64,000 bases of DNA, from contig CM060173.1 in NCBI GenBank assembly GCA_030549775.1, positions 1,488,001-1,552,000 of the forward strand, in the 5' to 3' direction. Both the position numbers and the translations under genes were made by a program. This document shows, piece after piece, positions 35,701 to 49,119 of the stretch. How positions within the stretch are numbered: position 1 is the stretch's first letter; every line of letters begins with the position of its first letter. Origin of the DNA: Tamarix chinensis (taxonomy: Eukaryota > Streptophyta > Magnoliopsida > Caryophyllales > Tamaricaceae). The notes under the pieces are model-generated. The model was not told where the DNA came from, did no database searches, and worked only from the letters and a program-made list of their open reading frames with translations.

Positions 35701-35874
35701 GGAGAGGGGGATATATATACAGTGATATAGAAAGGAAAAAGATTTATAAAATTTATCTATCATTAGCTTCCTTTCTCATCTTAAAAAAATATAACTTATC
35801 ACACTTCGTTCCATGCATTCTATTGAACAACTTTCTTTGAATATCGCAACTTTCTTTGAAGTTAAAAATAAATA

Positions 35875-36990
35875 TGTTGGCCTCATAGGTAAAACAATGT
35901 CCTTCTTTTAATGATAACAAACGGGTTTGGAATAATAATGTGCTTGATTAAGTGTGTGTGAAATATGATTAACAACAAATAGATCAAAAGACACTCAAAT
36001 TTTTTCTCAAAGCACAAATTTAAAAGATTAATCAAGTTTTAAATCACAAGAAAAGACTATATGAAGGTACCAAGACTTAAGCTTTAAGGGTTATATTTCT
36101 AACTCTTTGGTTTTCTTATGAAGAGTTAATTTGATCAATTTTATATTTTTATTTAAACTTTTGAAAAAAAAATTAGACAACTAAAATGAATGCACTTTAT
36201 GTGAATTCATGGTTGATCTTGATTTCTATATCTTTCAAAGTGTTTTAAATTGTGTTGTTTAGTTCCAAACAAACTAGTTTATTGGTCTCAAGGCTGATTG
36301 ACCGGTTTGGTTCAAACCTAGGGCATTAAAAATGTAAAACTCAAATGGATTGATTGGCACAACAAGCTAATTGATTTGTTTGATTAACCAGCCCATGGGT
36401 TTTACTCTTATAGAAACCTATTCATCTCTTTTTAAACACATCTATTGGTTTCATCACACAAATTGACTTGTTTGACCAAACAATCAATGGATTTTACTCC
36501 TTCATATACCCATTTGTCTCTATTTAAACACATCAATTGGTTTCATGAATCTAATTAACTAATTTGGAAAACTCATTGAATTGGTTGGCCAACCAATCTA
36601 TGGATTTTTCTCCTACAGAAACTCACTAATCTCTATTTAAATACATTGACTGGTTTCCCCAAATCGATCAACATGTTTTACCAACTAGGATAACGGTTGA
36701 GATTAAGCAAAAAGTGGTATTTCCTAGGGAGTAACTAGTTGACTGGTCTGAAGAACACATCGATTAGTTTACTAAATTGTAGTGTTGTTCATATGTGTTC
36801 ATAGAACAATATATGCACAACATGAAATTGATCAACCTATTTCAATAACTGACCAAAAGATATATGTAAAGGTAACATTTTTTTATTTTAGGTTTCAACA
36901 TATTCAACTAACTTGTTTGAACAATTGATCAACTAGTTCATACAAGTTATCGACCGGTTTGTCCAAACCAATTATCTGGCGAGCTTTAAA
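35875..36990 (+). mobile_element. Ty1/copia-like LTR fragment (SIRE-like)
   Basis: TGTTGGCCTCATAGG at 35875 followed by TTTTAATGATAACAAACGGG resembles the start of SIRE/Maximus-type copia LTRs, which usually read TGTTG...TTTGATGATAACAAA. It continues into repeats of GACCGGTTTGG type, also typical of that group. The 3' end was not found and no target duplication can be given. Element assignment is from remembered family features. Confidence 0.4.
36260..36975. repeat. Diverged ~90-115-bp repeats with GACCGGTTTG cores
   Basis: The phrase ATGG(G/A)TTTTACTC...GAAACC...TCTCT(A/T)TTTAAA recurs at 36395, 36487 and 36600, each followed by a CATTGGTTTCAT- and a TTGACTTGTTTGACCAAAC-like sequence. Copies of the core also occur near 36297 (GACCGGTTTGGTTCAAACC) and 36951 (GACCGGTTTGTCCAAACC). 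These cores are short inverted repeats (GGTTTG...CAAACC). Confidence 0.6.
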
Positions 36991-37179
36991 TGCTTATTTT
37001 CTACTTGTGGGTAATAAAACTTTTTTGGCCCAACAACTACCTAATCAGGGTGAGTCTTATAAAGAAGCTCCCTTAGAATTTAATGCACAAATTTTCTACC
37101 ACAAATATTATGTAGTTAATCACTTATTCTCTAAATCATTTAATAGTTCATCAAAACTCTCATAACTTTGCATACAAAA

Positions 37180-39999
37180 TCATAATCCAAGGTTACAAAC
37201 TAAACTAAACTTACCAAAACCAAAACAAGAAAATCCAACACAGAACTTAAACACTAGAAGTCATACTCTCTGACGCTAACTCAAGCTCCAACAATATCCT
37301 TATCACCTACATTATAAACACTAAAAAATAATTTGTTCAGGACAAAGGTACGGAGTAAACACACCTAGCCTTGAGAAAATAGCATGCTCAAATAGTCATA
37401 CATCACACAAAGGTATAAAATCATTCCCAACTAGTAATTCATATGCAATAATACTAACCCTCTCAAACAATTATATAATAACAAAAGATAATGCACATAA
37501 CACAACTATCGACCAATATCTCAATGAACTAACAACATAACATAGGTACACATTTCAAATTCCAATCCAAGTTATTAAACCATAGTGGTATATCATTTTA
37601 ACTTTATGATTATTTTTTACACCAATCATTTCAATAAAATATATTCAACCATGATAAGATAATGATACCACACAATTAATCTAAACCCAAATCCAATTAC
37701 CAAGCCTTTAGTAAGGTAACAGAATCAATAAGTTCAATTTAATTTTGAAAGGAATACAATGCAATGATAGTCGGAGATGGATCAATAATAAAATCTCTAA
37801 CTACTAAGATAGCTAATCAAGGAAGTCACACAATAAAAAAGCCTTGTATACACAAATCTAGGTACCTAAGTTCTTAAGTTTGTGTATACTCTATAAGGTT
37901 GTGAATCCCTAAAAGTAGAAGTGGGTCCACTAGTCCGAAGGTCTACTATGCACTCTTGGCCACTCCAAGGAATAATATTCCTTTCCCAACTCAAGCTATC
38001 GTCCACATTATATGGTTAGTATCTTATTCAAATCATCCCCTTATTCCACAAAGGATATTAAGATCCACATGTAATAACCAATCAAATCCTACACAACTTG
38101 ACCACTCAAGGTCACAAAAAGTAACCATGAAAGGCCTTAACCATTCAGGGTCAAACAAACAACCAACCATGAAGGCCCTGACCAAACAACTATCCATAAA
38201 GGATAAAGTAAGGCACAAGCCATACCTTTATAACAACCTACCAATTACTTCTAATTAAATCCTTTAGATTAATTTATTCAAAATTTCATATAGAGTATAC
38301 TATTTATGGACAATGAAAATATTAATGTATACTTAAAAGCTTTTAAAAAATTAAAAATATTTTATTTCCATAAATTACTATTTATGAAAAAAAAATCACA
38401 ATTCATGAAAGATACTATGCATACTAAGTCACTTTTTACGCTAAAATACAATAATCATTAAAATACTATTCCGGTTAAAAGTATAATTACACTTAAATAT
38501 TCAAAAACCATTAAAAATGTCCCTAATCCATAATTAACCCCATATTATATAAATTCAATGCAATTTTAACTAAAAACAAATTGATGTTCATCCCAAAAGC
38601 TCAAGAACGTGAAGAACTAATGAAAATACCTAAGCCACCACAACCTTCAACCAAAATTTGATTGGCTAAACATGTTTAAACAAAGATAAATTAAACATGA
38701 AAATTATCCTAATCAATTTAATAAATCATATGGTATCATTATATTTTTTTTAAAAATCAACCATAACTCCTAAAATCATGCAAAAACTAAATTATCCAAA
38801 CAAAAGGTCTAAAGCCCATCAAACTTCATTCAAAATAAACATAACCCTAACATGCTCATTTTATTCTCAAATCTAGTCATGTTATATGAAAGAGCCAAAC
38901 CAAAAACCACCAAAAAACCAAGCCATCAAAGGTGTACAAACTCAAGCTCAACGTAACATAAGCATATAACCAAACATCAAATCTATTTGCTAAAGGTTTT
39001 CAAGGCTTACCTTTAATCCCAAGGTTTAACACTAATAAAATGACCAATTTAAAATCTATAACAATATTAGAAAGTATTGGGGAAACAATATGATAAAAAT
39101 CATCACAAAAGAGAGAAAGGATGGATTGGCAAAAGGTAAAAGACAACCTCAATTTTGGAAGAATAATCAAGCTCTCAACCATGGCGGAAATGAAAGGATC
39201 TCTCACAAAAATGAGGGGACTAGGAGGGTGAAGGGAGGAAACAATGGGGATACCAAATGTGCCCAGTCTTTCTCTCAACCAACGGAAATAAGTGGAGGAA
39301 AATAAAAATAAGATTTTGAACACTAAACACTTAAGTTAAGGAGATGATTAGCAAAAATATCAATGGCCACTTGGAGGGAAGGTGGTGCCATAATGGCATA
39401 GGGAACTAAGTGGTTCAAAATAAACTTTATCACAAAAATAAAGATTAACAATCACTCACACAATGTTTAGGCGTGAATGCGAAAAGATAAATTATATTTG
39501 ATGGCATATACATATTCAATAATATCTAAAATACTCCAAAAATGATATGAATAAAAATATAATATTTTTGTATCATATATATATCAACAATAATGAAAAA
39601 AAATTATCCCTCATGTTTTGTAAAATTTAGATAACAAGAAATGACTTATATAACTCAAAAAATATAATTAAGCCCCATTAGAATGACGAATAGTGCCTTT
39701 TGCCAACAACTTTATTTGAAGTTTTGAAAAAGCATAAGAGGTTCAAAATTAAATGAGGATGTCAAAAATATACAAAAAATAAGAAATTAAAAATATTTTG
39801 GAGGCCAAAAGTGGCTCACAAGTCTCATGGAACACAAATTCGTAAGAAAGGACAAAAGTCTTTAAAGAAATGTTATGAAAATGTAATTGCGGTTTCAAAA
39901 CACTAAAAAATGTGATAAATAACTTAAATAATGAAATTTAAACTTCATTAATAAATATATTAAATAACCCATTTTTTTCCAAAATAACGGGATATTACA
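37180..39999 (-). mobile_element. Second-family LTR, copy 2A
   Basis: The high end AAATAACGGGATATTACA at 39999 is an LTR start in minus sense. A 40-base stretch near 39006 (CTTACCTTTAATCCCAAGG, then TTTAACACTAATAAAATGACC) matches one near 42987 in copy 2B. More general similarity (CTCAAGC, CTAAAGCC, AACATG phrases) runs through 38570-39060 against 42780-43060. The low end was not found and is probably lost into the copia-like fragment. Frames at 37956-38258 and 39000-39323 are without known domains. Confidence 0.5.
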
Positions 40000-40822
40000 T
40001 TAGGCTTTTAATTTTGGTTGAAATTTTATACCTTTTCGGATTATTCTTTTTATTCTTAAATAATTCAAACTGGCATTTGCCTAATTACCCTCTTATTACT
40101 TTTTGTAGGGTTATGAGAAGACTAATCATGATCATGATAAAAATTTTAACTATCCATGGATAATTAACCCTAAAAGAACATTTAAACATAATTTAGGGTC
40201 AATGGTCAACCTTTAACCATTGACTATTAACTTTAAACTTAGAATAGTAACCAAGCATAAATAGTATATGATGTCCTAATTTCTTATAGTCTATTCTAAG
40301 TGTTTTCATATGATACTAGTGTTTGGCATGAATATTATGAATAGTGTGGATAATTGTTTCAAGTGACCTTAATCAGGAATTTCCTATAAGCATGCACCCT
40401 AGTATTATTCAGCTTGACCATGATCTTATGTTCCTTAGGTGTTACATGTTATTACTTTTAGTTGATTTGGTTTACTAAATATATTTATCTTACTAATATT
40501 ATGCTATTTATTCATAATTTTGTTATGCATGATCAATTATGGAAGTTTATAAATATTTCATTTCGTTACTTTTCCCTTTTTTAGTTAATTCCTTTAGTAT
40601 TATTTTGCTTCTAATGTCCTTTGAATTAAGTTCTAGCTACACTTGATTTATATATCCAAGTTGTTGCTAGTCTTGCATCTAATATGAGTTGGGTATAGGT
40701 TGTGCCTTACCTATATTAGATGTAACAGCACCACCTTGTTGTTTCTTATTTTGCTTCCGCAAAATTTTTTTAAAGAAATAAAAAATTATGGAATGAAATG
40801 AGGGTATCACATTATGTTAGTA
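40000..40822 (+). other. LTR-like fragment ending GGGTATCACA
   Basis: It ends GAAATGAGGGTATCACA at 40811, a decayed plus-strand LTR end, preceded by GCTTCCGCAAAATTTTTTT, which resembles the complement of AAAATTTTCGTTTTGCGGAAGC at the low end of LTR H. The left boundary is not visible. An inverted repeat lies at 40676-40722. No coding capacity. Confidence 0.35.
40676..40722. repeat. 10-bp perfect inverted repeat
   Basis: CATCTAATAT (40676-40685) and ATATTAGATG (40713-40722) can form a stem with a 27-base loop. The loop region also has TATAGGT and ACCTATA, which could pair as an alternative inner stem. It is just upstream of an LTR-like end. Confidence 0.6.
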
Positions 40823-40932
40823 GCTAACACTTCCAAACAATGACTAGTCATAAAAATTTAAGCTTAGGCATAAGCTATAACCTTTCAACAAATAAATAAT
40901 AACTAGCTAAAACTTATTAGGGTTAGATAATA

Positions 40933-41171
40933 CTCCATCCATAGAAAAAATGAATTCATTCTATCATTGAAATTTTATATAAAATATAAATATATTTTAT
41001 AAAATCAAAAGCCTACTTTCCATTTTTTCCTCACTTTTTTAATTATTTATGCATTTAATATTTTTTTTATTTTTTAATGAATGATGGAAGTGCAATTTTA
41101 TGACTTATTTTACTACTTCCTTAAAAATTGTACAAATTATTAGAATGACTTCCTTTATGAGACAAAGGGAG
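40933..41171. mobile_element. Stowaway-like MITE, 239 bp
   Basis: The left end TACTCCATCCATAGAAAAAATGAATTC and the complement of the right end (TTACTCCCTTTGTCTCATAAAG) fit the Stowaway terminal sequence CTCCCTCCGTCCCA, each next to the TA dinucleotide expected for Tc1/mariner insertions (40931-40932 and 41172-41173). The element is AT-rich and non-coding. Terminal repeats are imperfect, so it is old. Confidence 0.65.
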
Positions 41172-42294
41172 TAATTCATAGCCACGCGACTCATGATCAT
41201 ATCATAACAAGTTTTGGAAGGCTCGGGTAAGGTTACCTACCATAATCTCCACAAAAATCTTTATCCATATAAGACTAAGGTTATATGACAAGGCATAACC
41301 TCATAACAAATAAATCTCTCATTTAATTCAATCCATATTTCTCTTGAAGTGATTAATGTTTCATCTTAATACCCATTAACTCGATATATAATCTCAATAT
41401 CCACACATAACATTCAACTCTGATTCTTAACATTTATTGACCATCCAAGATCACCTACACTCTCAATCAAAAAGTCCTAAAGGTTTGGCCAACTAACCAA
41501 AACCTCTCTTCTTAATTGTTCTCTTTCAACTTTCTCTCTTAGATTTAATTATTGAAGCTAATATAAAGCAAAATTGAAGTTTTATAAGGCCATCTTAGGC
41601 TCTCTTACTTCTAAAATTACCATTTTTAAGCCAAAATACCTTATAAAAGAAAACAAACAAAAATCTCATATATAATGAAATTAACCACAACAAAATAACA
41701 ATATACATCAAATTTTAAAATTGCACTATTAACATAAAATACTATTTATTATTGATGGGAAATGTCAAATTAACGCAAGAATCTTAAATCTAAAGACTAC
41801 CAAAAAATTTACTACCATAAACTAATATTCATCGTAAGACTGTTAAACCACTATTCATAAGATATAATATTTGTGATAAGTCTAAATTCTCAAAAACATC
41901 TCAAAATAACATATTGTCTCATAAGGATATCTTAACTCTTATAAAATGACATTTGTGTCCTTAACTAGCCATGAACGTGATTAACTCCAAATGTAACCCT
42001 ACTTAGGGTAAGCAGGCAAATTCTAACCAAGAAAACTTTGAACTTATAAAGAATGCATTGAATATCTATAGAACATAATGAATATCTCAAGAACACTCCA
42101 AAACATTATGATATTTCAACCTTAACACAAATCACTCAAATCATGCTTAAATTAGGATGAGCAGTATACTAAAGTTTGTCTAGTTTTTTTTAAAAAAAAT
42201 ATATGGTACCTTTATATTTTAATAGAAAAAAAATCTAATTCCCAAAATCACCCAAAAAGTTTAAGCTCTTAAAACAAAGGCCTAAATCCCTTAA

Positions 42295-42755
42295 TAGTGC
42301 ATTTGGATTGGGGTGAAAGGGGGATAACGGAGGCAAATTAATTGATTCACCCCATTTGGGTATCAATTTTAATAACTTTATTTGGGTGAATTGGGGTTAA
42401 TGTTTCACCTCTATTTACCTGATTAACCTCATTTTTATTAACCTCTGATTTTGGGGATAACAGAGGTGAAAGTGAACGCATAAGTAAATTTTTTTCCTAC
42501 TAGGACCAAAATACCCCACAATAGGACTTATCTATTTAATACAAGGGTATAAATGTCATTTGTTTTATTTTTTAACCTTCATTCACCTCAATCTAAATGA
42601 AAATTTTAAAACATCCACCCCAATTCACTCAGATTAGGTTAATATCATTCAAACAACATTTTAAAACATTCATCCTGATTCACCTCCATTCCCTTCACCT
42701 AGGTTAATTTTTAATGTTTACCCTCACTCCGATTCACCCTAATCTAAATGGACCA
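42295..42755. mobile_element. Tourist-like (PIF/Harbinger) MITE, 461 bp
   Basis: The left end TAGTGCATTTGGATTGGGGT and the complement of the right end (TGGTCCATTTAGATTAGGGT) form inverted terminal repeats of about 23 bases with four or five differences. TAA lies on both sides (42292-42294 and 42756-42758), the 3-bp duplication of PIF/Harbinger elements. Inside, GGGTGAA, TTAACC and CACCTC phrases recur in both orientations, giving further fold-back potential. No coding capacity. Confidence 0.75.
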
Positions 42756-43600
42756 TAAATCTTTAACCAAACATATCCAAGTCCAAACATATTATATTTG
42801 AGTTTCTACCTAATCATTCTAAGAAATAACATGGATCCATTATAATTTAGTAAAGACCATTCTAACACCAAGTTAAGGCCTAAAGCCAAGCCTCCTAAAA
42901 AGCACACAACAATCATGTTTTTCATGATAAACTTGAAACAAGAACATATAACACTTATTAATTTTATTTACTAAGGATTAGAGAGGGTTACCTTTAATCT
43001 CCATGATTTAACACTAAGAAAAGAACAATAAATGACCTATGAATTCCATATAAAATATTATAGAAAACAAGCTCCTAAAATCATAATAAATGAGAAAATA
43101 TTGAAGAGAAAGGGTTAATGAACTTATCTTCAATGATTAGAAGAAAGATCAAGCTTAGTCCCTAATATGGATAGGGATATATATGGAGAAAGGCATCATA
43201 ACATGAGAAAGCCAAGGGAAGAAAAGTGACAAGGTGTTACAGTTTTGGAAGACTTAGAGGTCATGTCAAGGGTTTAAGGGTATATTCATAAGGAAACCAA
43301 AATCAATTTTATCACATGGGATGGTATAAAATGAGTGGATATCCTTGGTCCAAAACACATAAGAAATGAAATGGAAGTGAGAAAAAAAAAGAAAGTTTTG
43401 CTAATATTAGGTATTTATGCAAAATATCAACCAAAAAAGATAAAATTAAGTTTGCTACACTGACCAAAGGAGCCAAGAAATTATGAAGGCGCAAATGAGA
43501 TTTCCTTTTCCATATGAAATAACAATGAAAGTTTATGGTCGAGTCTCATAAGATTAGGATAATCTCTTAGAAAGAAAAATGTGACTGGGGGACTTTTATG

Positions 43601-44009
43601 GACCAAAATAAATAGTTAGATTTGTTTTTTTATTTTTTACAATAAATTATTATTATTATTTAACTTTCTAAACGACTTGATTGCCTAGAATCAATTATGA
43701 TCAACAGATTAAAACAATATTAGTAAGCCTAAGGGTAATATTGTCATTTTATATGAAAAATAATCTTTTTAAATCTTTGCGTGGTTGTAGGATAACCTTA
43801 AAGGCTTTCTCGGGAGTAATATTATTTTTGTGGATCATTAAAGTTATTTGAGATTATTATTATAAGAAAATTGTGGATTAGGATTTTATAGGCCTTTTGG
43901 TCTCTTATTTATGTTTTGTATTAATTAATCTTAATTGACCTTAACATATGTTATTTTTTTCATTTTAGAACAATATTGGTATAATTTGTTTATACATATA
44001 TAATATGAA
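43601..44009. other. AT-rich DNA, nothing recognised
   Basis: No gene or terminus seen. A short (ATT)n lies at 43648-43660. It could be the remaining end of copy 2B. Confidence 0.4.
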
Positions 44010-44850
44010 TGTAACACTCTACATTTTACTACAAAAAAAATTTCATTTTGTGAAAACATAATAATAAAACAATAAGTGTTACCACCATATCTAGTATAGA
44101 AAATTTACTTTCCATATTTAATATATGTTGAACACAAGGTTAAAAAGTAACTCACAACTAGAGATCATGTGTGTCCTCAAATTTTGATCTTGATTTATAA
44201 GATTACAAAACATATATAAGAAATAAGATTGCAAAACATATGTGGGGAATAAGAGGAGTCCAGTTAACTACAACACTATGTTCGTAACCTAGATAAAACT
44301 CCCTACTATGGGGATCATAGTAAAGCATTAATCTCATAAATAATTGTGAAATAAAGCATGGCATGTTGCACTTAACACATATACGACATGGTGATCAAAT
44401 AAGAATACATGTATATTAAAAATGATAACAACATACGATATGGTTATTCTAAGGACATAGTATGCTTCATATAGATCATAGTAGATTTAAAACAAGCAAG
44501 TGATAACACAAGATATCAGTAGATATATATATATAAAGGATATAAGAGTTGGTATAAATGATATATATATATATATAAGATATATATAAAGGATATAAGA
44601 GTTGGTATGTATAGAAAATTGATGAAAAATGATCAAAAATGACAATAGAATAACTTTTATAAAAACAAAATACTTGGCAAACATGTGAAATAAATAACAA
44701 AAATTCCAAAAGGGTATGGGTTGATGCAAAGATATTTTGTAAAATAAAATATGTAAAAATATTTGATATTTGGTTTTAGGCTCAAACAAATTACAACAAA
44801 TAGAACGACCAAAATTATCTAATTGCATAAATGGAAATTTTCGTAATTTA
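44010..44850 (-). mobile_element. LTR fragment G
   Basis: TGTAACACTCTACATTTTACTAC at 44010, then TTTCATTTTGTGAAAAC and AATAAGTGTTACCACCATATC, matches the low ends of LTRs E and H (TGTAACACCCC...TTTTGCGGAAGC...GGGTGTTACCGCC). Beyond about 44480 the similarity is lost in AT-rich DNA, and no partner end was found. An (AT)n with a duplicated GGATATAAGAGTTGGTAT phrase lies at 44521-44608. Confidence 0.5.
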
Positions 44851-46870
44851 ATGATTAAAAAGGAATAAATGAACTAAAATGAATCTTAAAGGGTTTCTCA
44901 TGCTTGGAACCAACTTTAGAATTAATAGTGTTGGGTTTGTGTATATCTATGAATAGTAATTTGACCATAGAACATATGGTTTTTGGATCTTAATCTCTTG
45001 TAGATCAAGTCAATTAATGGCCAATTATTGTGATTAGCTTAATGGAATACCTTATTTGGATGTGTTCGCCTAAATTATTTTCGTTCCCTAGGTGTGTTGT
45101 ACATTTGTAAGCATGTCCAATTATTACATATTATTTTTAATGCTTGTGTGCTTTGCTTTTATTGTTATCATATGTGGGCATTATGTGTTGCATGTTATTT
45201 ATTAACAATAAACTATATTATAGTACAAGTTTCATACTAATACAACGTTTTTGTAGATGATGTATAGCAAGCATACAATGATGCCCCTATTAATTTTGAG
45301 GATGTGCCTTTTGTGGAGAGTATAGGGCATAAATTTATAGAGATATGGGATGAAATGTGTTTTGTTCCCTAGATCATAGATATCTATTTTAGACTCTTCA
45401 TTCCTTTCTTTATTTTTTTTTACTTTATCTCTTATTTTATATTATCAAGAGTTTATGTCCATACGTTGTTCTTATATGATTTATATAAAAGTTTTCTACC
45501 ATTTCATTTATTTATTTATGTGTTGTCAAAGTTTTATGTCATAAATATTATTTCCTTACATTTGGAATGAGAAAATTATGAATCAAATTTATACTACATG
45601 TGGTGGTTATACCCACTATTTTATGTTTATGCTTCCAATAAAGAAAGGAATTTTTTATTAGAAACTTTTATATTTTTATAGCCAACGTTTTTCTAGTACC
45701 ATTAACTTTGATTTGATTATAAATTCTCTTATGTGGTTTTGGGTTAATTAAGCATAGATGTCTCAACAAAAGCCATATTTTCATAAATTATGAGTTTTGA
45801 TGCCTTAAGTTTATATATCCTATACCTTTTAACACTAGCTTGATAGTAAAAAAAAATATATGCATTTATTGGCTCTTAGTTCTAATTTTTCATCATTAAC
45901 ATGGCTCTAATTTAATTGCTAGTATTTATATATGTAAGTTTTTCAAGTATAATTTATATGGCATGTGATTCGTTCTAGATTCCTTATAATATGATAATTG
46001 GAATATTTAGATATGTGTGGATCAAAGCTCGCTAATACAAGTATGAATGCTAGTGATACTAGGTTGGATACTAAGACTAGCACCTTTCCATTTGTACTTA
46101 ATGCCTCAAATCTAATTAAATATAGAAGTCTCTTACTACATCTATACTAATGGAATTTAATAGGATTTGATATTATCACTTTGTCATATTAATCACTTTT
46201 AAGATGTAATATAAAATGTGTATACCTACTTTTGCCATCCAACTTGACCAATCTCTTTATCATGGCTAATAAATGGAATATGAACTCTAAATTATTTATT
46301 AGAATAACCGAGTGGTGGATATTGACTCATTTAACATTTTAATTGTTATTATAGTCATCCATATTTGCTTTCAAATTCTATTTTTTTTTTCTATTTTTAA
46401 ACCCATGCCCCATTAGAGTGTATTTATTAGTGTCATTTTATTTGTGTTGGCTAGACATTTGGTGAGTCATCTCAATCCCCAATTTATAACATCATCCTCA
46501 CTCACCGGTGCTATAATTGTCCAAAAAAAAGGGTTAAATTGTGTGTTGGCCTAAGCCATACTAACTTTTGGCATTATTGTTGGGAATTGGTAACTTAAAA
46601 TTTGTTTTGCTTGTAAGTTTAGTGTGCTTTTTATTTTTTTATGTGTTTATTTTTTTCATGTTATCGTTTGATTGAGAGGTAAGAGTATTTGTGGGCACTT
46701 AAATCTCTCAACTCATGGGACTTTTAATGCTAAGTGTGTTTCTATTTAAATGCCTTTTTCTTTTAATGTTTTCGTGTTTGTGATTTTTGATCTATTTTGA
46801 TTCATTTTTAAACTTATCTTTTGAAGTGTTTAGGTCTTTATAGCTAACTATAGTAAGATACTTGAGTTAT
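44851..46870. other. AT-rich anonymous DNA
   Basis: No open frame with a known domain, no LTR end and no tandem repeat of note. T-rich on the plus strand. Confidence 0.4.
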
Positions 46871-48130
46871 GGAAAACTTGACATGACCTCACACGCTAGA
46901 GTAAATGAGGTAAGTTTAAGCCAACTTGATGATAAGCTTAAACAACTTACTGTGCTTGTTTCATAGATTATCATAGCTACTAGAGCCATGAATACAAGAA
47001 GATTCCATCACACATAAGGAAATCCATTTACATATTATCCACAACCAATGAGAGATAGAGAATAGGAATAAGCTATTATGAAAGCATTCCATGGCTTTCA
47101 AAGATGTAATCCTTATGCAACTGCATATCATTTGAGACTGAGGCATCATGAAGACTTTAGATAGGAAACCAATGACAATTTTCAAGTGTCATGTCAAGAT
47201 CTTTAAAGTCTCAAACACGAAACTTTAAAATATTTTCATTATGCTCAACATAAAACTCCTCAAGCTTCAAAAGTTTCAAGAGCATAAAAAATTGGACAAG
47301 CTCTTTAAAGCATAGGTAAATGGGAAAAAGCAACTTAGTCAAACCCAAATTAAACCAAACAATATTATTTTAATATTAGAGGATAAAATGGGTTTGGTGG
47401 TGAACATTATCAATCCATTAGAGGCATGTAAAGAGCTCACTAGTACTTCAACATCAAATTCAAGCGGAAGTAATAAGTATGATGATGTTAGTTCAACATG
47501 TGACGATGAAATCATCAAGGAGATACCCATGGACCATACTAAGAAGCATTATTGGGTACAAGAAGATCCTATTTAAGTAGAAGAAGCATATCATCAAAAT
47601 AAGGAGTAAGGTAAGCCTATTCTCATCGTTCATGGTTCATCATTAAACATTTACTCCCTTATTTCTCTAGAAGATAAGCAAGAATCATGGGGTAAGCCTT
47701 CGATCAAAATTGAAATTTTTTTTCTACTAATCATACCCTTTATTTTCCCTCTCATAGTAGGTAATATTGTTTGAAGATTAAATAAAGTGATAAAATCATC
47801 TTAGATATGTCTAACAAGAATTAAAATGCTCCAGAGTAGATGTTATACTAAAAATATGTGCTAAAGGATATGGATATGGGAAAAGTTGTGTTTCCATCCA
47901 AAGAGAGACCAAAATATGTTTCCATCGAGCAAAAAATTATCTCTTATCACACATGCCTAAATTCCATATTAGGTAATTTGTGTTCTTGTTAGGTCAAATC
48001 TTTTATTGTAAATAATACTTTAAATTTTTCTACCTTACATGATATAGATGATCAACATATAAAGGTCTTTGGTGAAGAAATTCCTAAGTGGATAGACCCA
48101 CTTTGAGACAAGGGAATTAAAAATAAATAA
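46871..48130 (+). pseudogene. Possible gag-like or other retroelement remnant
   Basis: Weak. In broken plus frames there are hydrophilic stretches (SQLDDKLKQLTVLVS near 46920; TRAMNTRRFHHT near 46980; an open run 47388-47576 rich in Ser, Thr, Asp and Lys). They look like former coding DNA, but no domain can be named. Frames on the minus strand here appear to be shadows. It could be a decayed gag of a Ty3/gypsy element or unrelated DNA. Confidence 0.2.
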
Positions 48131-49119
48131 GGCACATATAAACAAGAGTGCTTGAGTTATATGTTCCTTGCTTCATTTGTTAATACATTGAAGATAATGT
48201 GTGATTTAAGTGTATTGTGTGTTTACATGTGTGTGTAAGTGTGTGTGTGTGTGTGTGTGCACTTAGTATATTTTTTTCTTATTTATCATGTTTTTTGACC
48301 CATAAAAAGAATGTATACTTTTTGTGTGGTCTGAGTATTTATGAGACCTTATCCCATCTATGACAATATTATATATTTTTAAATCATGACAACTAGAGGA
48401 TCACAAGACTAGGATGGCATCGATTAAGTTTTTTGGATGTTAATTTGTTCATAAGTAATACATATTTATGTGTTATGATGTTAAAGAAACAATAATGTGT
48501 TATGAAATGTGAGTATATCAAAATTTTATGACATTCATGCATCGCCCTATTTAGGCTTTTGAGTTATAATGTTTTTTCTTTTCATGATTGCTTCACATAA
48601 ATATTCAAATATTTATCTTTGCTTTTTATCATTTTGAATCTGCATTTATGTTTTGTTTAGATCAATTATTTTTCATGGATATGTTAATGGACTATAGAGA
48701 TTTCTAGAAGTTGCTAATGGGCAAATAAAAGATTTTAAGTCATAATTTCCCTCATTGACAAGATGATAAAGGCAACCGTATAATTTACTGCCACATAGTC
48801 AAATTACCTTCTACCCCATTTTTATGTTCACAAGATGGGTAACCCCTAATTAACCCCTTTTATCCTTTTATGTTGACCCTTATTACTTTAATCTCCCACA
48901 TTATTCGCCACCCCATGACCTAAAACACATTCTTACCCGTGTTATATAATCTAGTAGAAATCTTAATGAGAGATAAACATGAGATTCAAGGTTACAAGTA
49001 AAGGGAAGGTTGAGTAGCATCCAAAAGAATAAGTGTAAGGGAGCCAAGATAAAAGAAAAAAAAAGATAAGAAGAAAAGGAAAAAGACTTGAGGTTTCAAT
49101 GTGGAAATCATGAGTGGAA
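48131..49119. other. Gene-free flank of LTR H with a (GT)n
   Basis: A (GT)n of about 11 units lies at 48238-48260. The rest is AT-rich with a purine-rich piece at 49040-49090. No gene is recognised. It continues beyond LTR H at 52954. Confidence 0.5.

Larger units (their letters stand above)
40823..43600 (-). mobile_element. Second-family LTR, copy 2B, carrying two MITEs
   Basis: The low end GCTAACACTTCCAAAC near 40823 is a decayed form of TGTAACACTCC. The shared stretch near 42987 (GTTACCTTTAATCTCC, then ATTTAACACTAAG) links it with 2A. Two small DNA elements sit in it (40933-41171 and 42295-42755). The high end is not clear. No gene is present. Confidence 0.45.
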
